From: Durusdinium trenchii
Lineage: Eukaryota; Sar; Dinophyceae; Suessiales; Symbiodiniaceae
Length of the DNA: 64,000 nucleotides
NCBI GenBank assembly: GCA_963970005.1
Contig: CAXAMN010023361.1
Coordinates: forward strand, 1,725,456 to 1,789,455
Reading direction: 5' to 3'
Part shown: in pieces, positions 49,152-61,100 of the stretch
Numbering within the stretch: position 1 is the first letter of the stretch
How the letters are laid out: every line of letters starts with the position of its first letter
Notes under the pieces: generated by a model
The model's input: only the letters and a program-made list of their open reading frames with translations
The model's database searches: none
What the model was told of the DNA's origin: nothing
Program-made: the position numbers and the translations under genes

Positions 49152-52100
49152 GTCGACATCTTCGGGCGTGAGGTGGGGGACCAAGGCCCGGCATGGGTGC
49201 CCCGTAAAACGACGGAGGCGGTTGGGGGTTCGGCGAGCGGCTTGGTGGAGTGAAACAGGTGGATGATTGGCTTGGTGGGTTATCGAATTGAATGGATTCT
49301 ATGCTTGATGCATGCTGATTTGGAGTTGAAAGCGCGTGGTCTCGAGGTTCGTGGGTTGGACCTTTCTTGACAACCTTTTCTGGTCACTCATTTCTGGGCC
49401 AGCTGGGCATCCAACAGTTGGGTTTTGCAGGCCTCAGTGGGGCCCAGCTCAGCGTTCTGTTTCACGGCCCGTCGTCTCTGCTTCGACTCGAAGGGTCTTC
49501 GACTCCATCGGGGGGCCACGTTCTTGTTCCCGAAGGTCAAGAGGATGGCTCCCACGAAGGTCAGGGGCGGAAGCACTTCGTGGTCCGGCACCCGGCACCG
49601 AGTTGGGCACACAAGAGCGGATTCCCCAGCGAAACGACCGGCCAGCCGAGCGATTCGGAACGCTAAACGACGCGGTCCTTGAGGCCAGTTTCCCGGAACG
49701 TCTCATCACTGGTGGCTTCATGAACAATTTGCGCAGCTCATCATGAAGTCGAGCCCACCATCGTCCCATGTCCTTGATTTGGGGTCCCAGACATTTGTGG
49801 GCTTTCAAAAGCCCGACTCCTGAAGAAGGAAACCCCTCTCTCCTGAAACATTGATCTGTCGGAGAGTTTTGCCTCTGGAGCGTGTGCAATTTTTTTGATC
49901 AACACACCTCACCAAGACCAAGGGTCGGCATCTTTACCGTCGAACACCAGCCTTCTCATGTATGAGGAGACCTGCAAATGAGGGGCTGCCATCCCCAGAA
50001 AGATAGAACAGCGATCCCCTTTTCCCGAAAACGCATTGAAGGAGGTTTCACGATGTTTCATGTCCCTCTTTAGAGCACGCCTAGGTGAAGGTCTACTGCA
50101 TGTACTCCAGCCTGGAGCCCTGGCCAAATGGGGCCAGCCGCAGCTGGAGGGGGGGCGGATTGGGTTAATGAAGCACGGCTCACAAACCCCAGAGCCAAGT
50201 TCTGTGAGACTGGACGAAAAGCAGGTCGGCGGTCCACGGTTGAAACAGTGAACCTTGACCAATGTCATCCAAATTTCTCATACCTATGATTGGAAGCCAG
50301 CAGGTTGATGGGTTCCTGGTCTGCATGGTCCCCAGGCAAAGGGCTGGCATACGGAAAAAGCGAACAGCAGCAAAAAGAACCAACAGGGCCATATACTGTG
50401 GATGAATCTTCCATGATTCTTTTTGGGATCCTTAACTTTTTGCACAGACGTAGATGATCATTGACGAGCTTTTGTTTTTTTTTGGGACACGAGGTTTGGG
50501 CCCTTATTTTTTACTCCTTAGTGGATTTCATACGTTGAAACGGAGACCTCCTCAAGCGACGCGACAACACGTCCATGCGTCCGAGCCGAGGCCAAGACCC
50601 TTCGCATCCATGGACCAACAAGCAGCAAGAGGTGGAGAGAGAGAGAGAGGTCACATGAAAGGTACGGTGAAAGATGAACGACACGGAAGAACCGGCGTAC
50701 ATGGGTTGCTTGGGCCACTGGGTCGTGAGATATGCTGAGAGAATGAGTTGAGACTTAAGACCTGCTCATAACTTCAATGTCACAGCCAGGCGATTTTCGA
50801 AAGCATGGAGGGGGGTACGATACACAAGTCCAAAGCCTACCTGAAAGCCCAAGCAGCTCGCTAATGGCTATACAACGCTGTATATGTAATACATCCTCAG
50901 TCCCAGGCAACATTGATTTGGGCATTTGCGTCTGGCTGACGACATTGGCACAGCCCTCTTGTTTCCTGGCTATATGGACGCAACCCCCGGTTGACCTCCA
51001 AGACCTGGTGCCTTCCGAGCCCAGACGTGTCGCCAGGACCGGATGGGCTCGGGCTGCGTGATTCTACACGAGGGGAAGATGCATGGAGACCTGCAGACTG
51101 GGAGTGGGAGACTGGCGGGGTCTCTTGGCGAATCATGATGGATATCCAAAGATATGGGCTGCACAGCTCACCTTTCCAAGACGCCAAGTTGTGGGCTATA
51201 GCCCCGAACACCTGTTCTTCTTTGGGGGGCCAGTTTTTTCCCCAAACAGTTTACTGTTAGGGGTTCTCAATGCTTTAAAGAATGGTCGCCTTGGTGCTGG
51301 ATGGCCTGGTCGGGTTCCCGGCCGGCTTGTCTCCCACTTCCTTTCATTTGTCTCCCAGTTCTTTTCATTTGTCTCCCAGTTCCTTTCATTTGTCTTCCAC
51401 ACTGGTGCTTGTGGGGTTCCCGGCTGGCTTGTCTCCTCCCACTTCTTTTCATTGTCTCCCAGGCTGGGTGCTTGTGGTCGGGTTCCCGGCCAGCTTGTCT
51501 CCCACTTCCTTTCATTTGTCTCCCACTTCTTTTCATTTGTCTCCCAGGCTGGGTGCTTCTGGTCGTCTCCCGCTTCTTTTCATTTGTCTCCCAGGCTGGG
51601 TGCTTGTAGTCGGGTTTCCGGGCGATTTTTCCCCAAACAGTTTACTGTTATAGGGGTTCTCAATTCTTTCTTAAGACGTGTCCGCCCTTTGTGTCACTGC
51701 TGGTGTCCACCCATTTCCACTGGCCATGTAACATTTCTATTCTTCCGTCTCCCAGGTCTGTCACTGTTGGTGTCCGCCCTTTTCCGCTGGCCATGCAGCA
51801 TTTCTATTCGTGTGTCTCCCAGGTCTGTCACTGGTGGTGTCCGCCCTTTTCCGCTGGTCGTGTAGCATTTCTTTTCATTTGTCTCCCAGGTCTGTCACAG
51901 GTCTGTCACTTGCGGTGTCCGCCCTTTTCCGCTGGGGACGCAACATTTCTATTCATTTGTTTCCCAAATCTGTCACTGCTAATGTCCGCCCTTTTCCGCT
52001 GGCCATGCAGCATTTCTGTTCATTTGTCTCCCAGGCCTGTCACTGGTGGTGTCCGCCCTTTTCTGCTGGCCATGTAGCATTTCTATTCATTTGTCTCCCA

Positions 52101-55100
52101 GGTCTGTCACTGCTGGTGTCCGCCCCTTTCTGCTGGCCATGTAGCATTTCTATTCGTTTGTCTCCCTGGTGTCCGCCCTTTTCCGTGGGTCATGTAGCAT
52201 TTCTGTTCATCTTCCAGGTCTGTCACTGGTGGTGTCCGCCCGTGTCCGCCCTTGTCCGTTGGCCATGCAGCATTTCTATTCATGTGACTCCCAGGCCTGT
52301 CACTGGTGGTGTCCGTGCTTTGCCGCTGGCCATGTAGCATTTCTATTCATTTGTCTCCCAGGTCTGTCTGGTGTTTTTCGTCCGCCATGCAGCATTTCTA
52401 TTCATTAGTCTCCCAGGTCTGTCACTGTTGGTGTCCGCCCTTTTCCGCTGGGGATGCAACATTTCTATTCATTTGTTTTCCAGGTCTGTCACTGCTTGTG
52501 TCCGCCCTTTTCCGCTGGCCATGCAGCATTTCTGTTCATTTGTCTCCCAGGCCTGTCACTGGTGGTGTCCGCCCTTTTCTGCTGGCCATGTAGCATTTCT
52601 ATTCATTTGTCTCCCAGTTCTGTCACTGCTGGTGTCCGCCCCTTTCTGCTGGCCATGTAGCATTTCTATTCGTTTGTCTCCCTGGTGTCCGCCCTTTTCC
52701 GTTGGTCATGTAGCATTTCTGTTCATCTTCCAGGTCTGTCACTGGTGGTGTCCGCCCGTGTCCGCCCTTGTCCGTTGGCCATGCAGCATTTCTATTCATT
52801 TGTTTCCCGGGTCTGTCACTGGCGCTGCCGCCCTTTTCCGCTGGTCATGTAGCATTTCTATTCATTTGTCTCCCATGTGATTTCTTTCTTTTTGTCTTTC
52901 AGGTTTGGTGCCTGCACTGCTGTTTTCTGCCCTGTCCGCTGGAACAGGTTCGCCTGTGAAAAGTTCTTGCTCCTTCGCAAGGGGTACGTGACTGTCTCCG
53001 GGATTGCATTCCTGCCGCACTGTTAACTCTCTCAGCTTTGTTTTCCTTTCAGGCAACCGTTGGATGAATGACCGGATTGGATTTCGGCGGCGTGGCAGCG
53101 ATCTCTCTGTTCAGTTTGGGGCGGAGGGCATACGTCAGGCACCAACAATCAATTTCATGTCACATCCTTCGCTCCTCATGCTTTTGTTTCTTGTCCTCAC
53201 GTGGTCAGCTCCCCGCTGACTGAGCAGCATGACCAGCATCATGTTCGCGCTTGAAGAATAATTCCCCAAAGGTTTACTGTTAGGGCTTCTCAATTCTTTC
53301 TTAAGATGTGTCCGCCCGCTCTGTACTGCTGTGTCCGTCTCTGCCTTGCAATCCTTTACATTTGTCTCCCAGCTCTGGACGTCGCAAGCTCTAGTTTCGA
53401 TTTTGAAAAACACAAACTGTTTGGGGTCTACGGTGGTGTAATTATTCCGATGTGCGTCCTTCTGGGCACTGCTGGAAAGGACCAGCTTATGCCGAGCCAC
53501 GATCGTTGGGGCTCTGCTCGTCTGTTGATCGGCCGGTCTCCTGGACGCACGATTGTGCGTCTTGCGATGAGCAGCTGCTCGAAGCATGGTGGTAGCTCGT
53601 GACGAGCAGCTACAGTGCCAATGGTGTGTACACACGTGTGTACACGCGTGCGCTTGCAAGTGCTGCTGCGACCACGGCGGCCCACGGCGGCCATCCGTTC
53701 AGGTCCAAGCTAAGCCTTCTTGTCCTTCGTCCAGGATAATATTGGACCCCACCCTCCCAAACGTGCTCATACATGCAAGGTGCTTGCTCACCAACGCCCA
53801 CGTGGTGGCTGACGCGTCGTACGTGGAGGCGACGGAAAGGGGGGGGTGCAGGATGGATCAGGTAAGTTGCTGGCTCAAGATGTGTAGAAGAAAGTTGGAA
53901 TACCTTTTTCTTATTTCACTGAAGGGGGAAACCTCCCCTTGGGCATCCAATGAGCTTGGGCGCCCTTTCAACATGTCTGGGATTCAGAAAATCGAAGGGA
54001 TGTTACTAGTAGCTTCTTGTGACTAGTAGTATGGCCAGGAGCCGTTCGAGTCGCAAGGCACGTCAGCGGATTGGACTCGGATTCGGGTGCAGGTCCGAAA
54101 GGCCGGAAATGCCAAGAAGTTCTCAGCGCCTCAGCACCGAAGAGCGGTCGGGCGGGTCGGGGGTTTTCAAGGCGGTGGGCGATTCCCAGTGGTGGGAGGT
54201 GCTGGTGTTTTAGGGTATGAATCCAATGAATCCAATGAATCCAAATAACTTTATGAAAACGCATTGAAGAAGGAGCGGGCGTGTATCAAAATCGGGAGAC
54301 CTCCCAGGCAACGACCAAGGGTTTTTTGACCAGCCATCGGGCCAGGGTGTCTTCCTATTATTAAATAACTATGTATATATATATATATATATATTGCAGG
54401 TAGCCCCTTCTCACAAGCCAGCTGTTGCGGGGATACTCCCGGCGTCAACGACGGTCAAGCTTGATGGAAATAAGTGTCTAGCTCTCTTCAATCAACTCGC
54501 ACGGAAAGGACAGCGCAAAGCGGTCGAACGGGCGAGGGCGAATGAACCCGGCGGAGCACTAGGACACTGGATTTTGATCCACTTAGCTGGTAGCGAGTAC
54601 CAAGGTTGGCTTGGGTACGAGTGACACATCAACATCCCCCGGAACTCTCCGAACTTTGGTTCTCTTCATGGGCATTGTCCAAGGCGTCCAGTCCGAGGCG
54701 TTTGCGGTTTCTAGCTGACCTCATCAGAGGGTCGTCAACGATTTTCCAATGTTGTTCAAGGTGATAGAATTTCTGCAGCTGTTGGGGCTCCGAATCTTTT
54801 GTGAGAGAGTTTGCCAGTTGTGCGTCGCTGTGCACCCAACGTATCGGCATTTGTGTCTTTACACTAGCTTCCTTGAGGCCGATAAGCTCCAGACTAGTTC
54901 TATGTTCCGGACCCTTGGGGACATACACCTCAGTCTGCATGCGATCGTAGACGTTGGTGGAATCTGTCACCAACACTCCAGCGATCTTTGCAACTTGTTC
55001 CTCAGTGTGTCGCACCTGAACATGGTTTCCAAGCATCTCAAAAACCTGAAGTCGAATCCCGTACATGGCATCTTCACAGTCAATGGCAGCCAAAGATTCT

Positions 55101-58100
55101 GCCGCACCAGGTGATCTACACTGTCTTTCGATTTTTCCTGAACGCCAAAACACAGGACTCACAGGACAAAGATCACCAGAAAGAAGTCTTTTGGAAGTGA
55201 TCCCTATCACAATCCCTAACGTGCTCTTGCCATCATGCCTGTTTTGGGCAGCAGCGTCTGCCCAGCCCGCAACTAGAAGATCAGAAATCTGTATGTTACC
55301 ATGAATTTTCAACACATGCTTCCTATGACACTTGGTTTTGTACACCAGTTTGTTGATTTCTATCATCGTGCTAACCGTACTGTCTCGCACCTGTGAAAGA
55401 AACAAACTAACTCCAGCTGCTAAGTGAGGGCTGGTTTGTTGTGCACACCAAGAGAGAGCTCCTAAGACGGCTCGAATTCTCGTCTTTTCTCCTTCAGTAG
55501 TGTGTGATTTAGGCTCCCGACGACGTTCTGCCGAAATACTCAGCTCGCGAATGTCGTCGATATACTGTGTCTGAGACAAGTCGAAGCCTCCTGTCTTGGT
55601 CCTCTCAACCTTGACGCCACATTGTGTGAAGGAGTCGTACTCCCATGTCCCCCACTGAAACTTCTTTTGTATTTGATCACACAAACCCTTCCATGTTACA
55701 CATGACTCTCGGCCACAAAACAAGAAGTCGTCCACGTGTCCACTAACCAACCCGACAAGCTTTCCATGTTGGTCGGTGTACTTGAAGCAGCATGGGTCGC
55801 ACACACAACGTTGAAAGCCGATGGAGATGAGGAACTCTGAAACGGTCAAAAACCACTCCAGCGGCGCATCCACAAGCCCATAGCAGGCTTTCTTTAGCTT
55901 TGTGATGGAACCTGCAGGGATTCCAAGTCCGTCACAGATCTCATCAGTTGGGATGACATAGGCATCATGTTGGTATGACCTCCCTTGCAGGAAGCCCTGA
56001 AACATCTCCCTTGGCAACTCTCATGCCGTGGCTGGCGGCCACGACTAGGAGGATTTGTCTCGTGCTTCTGGACATAGTTGGAGCCATGGTCTGTCTCTCG
56101 GCATAGCAAGGATCCTGGTATCCTAGAACAACACAACGGGCCTTGGCCTTTCGTTCACCGGACTCTTCGCGCTTCCAGGTGAGTACCCAGCGCATTTTCA
56201 TGGCCACGCCTCTGCTGGGCTGAAGGTGTGGTGGCAATGCTTTCAATGCATCCGCCGCCAAGAACTTTTTGACTTCAGTCCCCTTTGCAATCCTCATTTG
56301 TTCTCGTTCGTCGTCGGACATGTGGCGTTCTGACACTTCAACTCCCTTCCTTCGAAGTTGGGCTGACAAAAAGGACTGGAAATGATTGGTCATGTACAGT
56401 CTACCCCTCTTACTATCAGGAACTTCGATTCCAATTTCCACTGCCGCTTGGCTGGAACCCCAAAAACACTCGGCATATGAATCCTGAAACGTCTCGGGTA
56501 TGTCGCAGTCCGCCATGTGTCCGAACGGGTTTCGTTCTTCATTGCTCCCTGACGCTTCTCTACTTGGCACAGGACATTCGGGTGCGGAACGTTTCTGTCG
56601 AACGCGGCGAAACGTTCGAACCTGTTCCTCATCCCTACTTTGCTCGATTTCCATGGGTTCAGGGACTTCACCGGAAACATCATCAAAACTGTTGTTCCCT
56701 AAATCAGTGGTCAACTGGGTGAAGGTCCATGGCAAAACAGGATTAGGATTGGTAATTGCTTCAAGTGTTTCCTCCCGAGCGGAGGCATGCCTCAGTTGAG
56801 TCACGTTGGCCTTAATTAAACGTCCGGCACGGACCAACCAAACGACCGACCCTGGATGATAGTTACCTTCCTCGGTCATTCGTGTTTCGACGGCGAGCAC
56901 TCGACAAGGTCCGGTGTATCCGCCGCTTCGAGATGAAGCAGCGGGTCCTTTGGTCAGGCCTTGGATCCTCCAAAAAAAGACAAGGTCTCCAGGAAGGAAT
57001 CTCTGAGGAGCATAGCTTCTAGTGTTCTTGGCTCGAGTGATTCGATCGTCGTACACGAAATCGGTGAAGGCCTGCTCTGCCGTCCTCATACGTTCCTGGT
57101 TCCGTTGAAACTCACCTTCGGGGTTTTCACACAGGGTTTCATGATCGATCGGTCCAACTTCACTGCCAAAACGTCCGTGGGCATCAGGAGACCGTCCCAA
57201 AGCGTGTTGTGCCGGACTATATCCACGAACGACCTCTCGTTCGTTCTCCACTCGAACGGCTTCCGACAGGGCTTCCTCTGGTGAGATCTCGGGTTCTGCC
57301 AGTGCCAACTTGGTCATGATGTGCTTGGTGCACTGGATTGCTCGTTCCACCTGGCTGATTCCCCAATGGGCCTCTGCAGGCACCACGTCCAGTTCTACCT
57401 GTTCTCTACTGAAGTAGTCGTCCACCATGTGTGACCTCCAAGGTCCTGCCGGATCAACCCTCAACTTGTGGGGCTTTCCAAAAATGGGTTTCCAACACTC
57501 TTGATAGAATTGAATCATTTGTTCCCCGGAAACACCCCCAGGACCCTTTCTCATCACCTTCCCAATCCGAAACCGACAACCTTCGTCGATCAACAAAGTG
57601 AACTGAACCCGAACCTTCGAGTGTGGATGATTCCAGAAAGCGCAATCGGACTGGAGTACATGCCACTTTGGTGCTAAAGGTTCGAGACTCACTCTAGGTC
57701 TAGGCACATGACGTTTGAGCTCTCGACACACTGAGCAATCAAAGGTCCGGGCCAGCTCGATGATTCTAGGATCAGCACGTCGTGACTTTAAGGCTCGTAC
57801 CAGGTGTTCTATTGGTCCATGTCCCGTGTTTCGATGGAGCATTGCGATATGTTTCAGGGCGGTTTCTTTTTCCTCGGGAGTGAGATCAGGTTCATCCTCT
57901 TCCAGTTCTCCTACCAAACTCAACACCTCCCCCGATTCGTGGCTCAGTTCACACATGCTACACTTCATGTCACTACGAGGGTGGTGGATCTCATTACAAC
58001 AACACTCCATGTCATGTTCTTTCAAGTATTTGGGTGGTCCGTGTTGTCCTGACAGTTCTCCATGAATGTCACCGGATCTTTGGGGATGCAAGATGGCACG

Positions 58101-61100
58101 ACAAACACGACGGGCGAATTCGGTGGTGTAGTATGCGGAACGCCTCGTGAGAGCACCTTGACACACGGCATGTTTCCCGGAACATTGACAGGGCAACTCC
58201 ATTTGTTGTGCCAGGCTGCGGTGTGTGGTGGCCATCTTCCAACCCTTGCTCAACAACATCCCTTGCTTGTGGTCTTTCAGGTTCACACGACAACCCTTCG
58301 TGACACAAAACACGGGAGGATATCGTTGAAACACCCTTTGAACCATCGGAAGCCTCCACGCGTCGCACGTCTCCGACCACTCCCAAGTGGTGGGGATGCC
58401 GAGTAGGTAGCAATAGGTGTAGATAGCTAGCCCTCCGACATACATGCGAATGCACGACTCCCGTTTTTGTTTCAGTTCCAAAACTTGTTTTTCGTTTCGT
58501 TGGTTCACCTGTTGCATACGACTGAACGGACCGCATTCCGTGGAAATCCAAACATGTTCCGGCCGTTGTTTCTTGATGGCCACGAGAATGGCCCGAACTC
58601 CCGTATTGGTTCCGATATCATGTCCGTTCCAGTATGCAAAACGCTGTGCACTCGACGATCGATTGGTGATCAGCTGCATCTGTTTTGACAGCACGGAGTC
58701 CGGTGCGCAAGCAAGTTCAAAAAGGATGGGCTTCCTGGTCTGTACGAGAGCCTCCATACTGTCAGGAAGCAGTCTCTCAGCTTTCCAGCTGAGAGTCTTG
58801 ACTTCTGAGAGGCTTAGCTCTCGGCTCTCACATTCAGGCCCATCCGCCGTCTCTCCATCCGAGAGCTCATAGGCTTCCATGGGCCCTTCTACTGCAGCTC
58901 CGACACTTGGTCCCATTCGCTCGTAGAAGTGACGTCCTCGGCATGACGAGTGCGGCGCTTGGCTTCCTTCGAGCTCTGCTTCACCTGTACCATGTCGTCT
59001 GACAGGTTCTTCACCGTCACCATCAAATTCTGAAGCATTGCCTTGACCTCCTCGCCCTGCTCTGGTGTCTGCGGTGCACTCGATGCCGATCCCGACTGAG
59101 AGCTGCTCGACGCTGCTCCGGGCTGGTAGCCCGATGTCTTCGTCTTGGTGCCCTTCTTCTCCGGCATGGGTGGAGTCTCGATGTGTCCCACTGACTTCAG
59201 CCATGTGGCCAGGCGACGAAGTCGTGGACTGCATGGGCCCTCGGACGAGGTTGTCAGCACCCGCTGGCAGTATTCCGGTTGCTGGGATTTCACCTCCTTG
59301 TACTTCAAGTGGCACCACTGTCCAAATCCCACGGGGTCCTCCGCATGGCCGGGAATGCTGTTGTACGCCCGATTCAAGGCCTTCATCTTGAGGATCTCCA
59401 CTGTCTCCATGCCCGTGATATCCACTCCCATCTCTTCCTTCACAAACTTCTGGAGGTCCGCCTTGCGGCGAGCTGCCTTGTTGATGTTCACCTCCATCTG
59501 CCGAAGCGGTGACACTTCCTTGGCCTGAGGGAGCATGGCCTCTTCTCCTTCGATCTCGATCAGACGAAGCTTCAGCTGCGCCTTCGTCCAACCCTTCGGC
59601 GCCTCTTCGCCGTGCTGGGACAGGCGCTGTCGTAGCTCTGCCAAGCTCATCTGGTTCAAAGACATGGCTCGCTTGCACGTGATGAACACACTCAAATCTC
59701 GCTAGGGGTTCCGGTTCGAACCTCAAACTGCGCGCCGGCGCCCTTGACTCAACTGGTGCACCAATCAGTTCACCTGTCGGACCTAATGCACCTGCCTCAC
59801 ATGGGTGTGCATGAAACTCACAGCCAAAAACTGGAAGTCCGTCGTTCGATCGTTTCGACAAAACCGCGAGCGAGGAACAAGTGAAGTGAGTTCCTGAGTC
59901 TAGGCGGTTCCAAGGCTCCGACGGGCGCGAATTCGAACGAGTGTGCGCGTCATGTGTCTGTACGTGTTGATGTGCTTCATTGTCCTGAGTTGTTCCACAT
60001 TGACCTTGGCCCGGTGGTCGATTCAAGGGGCACTCTTGGTCCATGTTGTGAATGTCCTGGTGTTTATCTTTCTTGTTCCCATGGGTCTTTCCGCTATTCT
60101 TCGAGTTCCAAAAAGAATCATGTTCGAGTTCCCCAAACTCGTACCCAACCTTCCCTGCAGCACTTTCGACCTTTCTACCTGGGGCAGGGTCCGAGGCAGA
60201 AAGGAGTTGTCCCTACTCCAAGTCCTTCAAGGATCCCAGCGGCTTCGCCAGATCCACAGCCTGCGTGTAAATGTCGTCCGTCAGGGGCATCAATTGATGT
60301 CCCGCGGATGACCTTTCCAGGCGAATCATCTTTTTGGGATCAACATGACGAAAAACTGCCAAATCATTTTCAAAATCGATCACGGCGCCTAGTCGCCGTA
60401 GCGAATGTATGGATAGAAGAATCGGTGCTGAGCCTTCATCTAAGGCGTGTACCCTCATGGTACCCAACCTGCCGGCCATCGGCACTTGCAGATCCGCCGT
60501 TGAGGCGCACTGGTTCTTGCTCGAATTCCCAAACCCAAAAATGGGTCTATCGGAAAAATCGATATTGGCTACCCCTGTCGCTCCCCGTTTCCGGGTGTTC
60601 AAATCGGTCACACGTTCCAGGGCCGTGATCGAACCTATGGTCCTAGTCGCACCGCCGTCCAACACCGCCTTGCCTTCAGCAACGGCTTGGGTGGTGGATA
60701 TAAAACTTTGGGATGATTCTGTTGACATGTCGCAGGCCCCAGCCATGCCTGCCACGTGCTCGTTCCAGAAGACGAACGGAGCAGCTTCCTCCGCCATGTG
60801 ACCCTGCGAAGGCGGCTTGGGCTTCTCCTTGCACTCAGCGATCCTGTGCGGACCACCACATCGGAAGCACTTCATTGGAGCCCGAGCACGATTGCCGTCA
60901 TCCCTTCCACCAGAAGCAGCTGGTCGGCCATAGAACTGCCGCGACATCTTCACGGCATGTTGCCGTGCCCTCGCATCTCTCAAGGTGCGGCGATTGTCCT
61001 GAATGGCCGTCATGGCACTTCTGGCTCTTTCTTCTTCAGCTACCATGGCCTCAATCTCGTCCACGGAGAAACCCTCAGCCTCCAAGCTCATGGGATCACA

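Noticed and set aside
51083..52880. Cys/Phe/Ser-rich frames of 120-260 codons
   Set aside because: Translations of the satellite units in several frames, not proteins.
58889..60044. The low-complexity start of the pol frame as an independent protein domain
   Set aside because: Its composition looks like the alternative reading of the SAP ORF, so no domain is claimed there, only that the frame is open.
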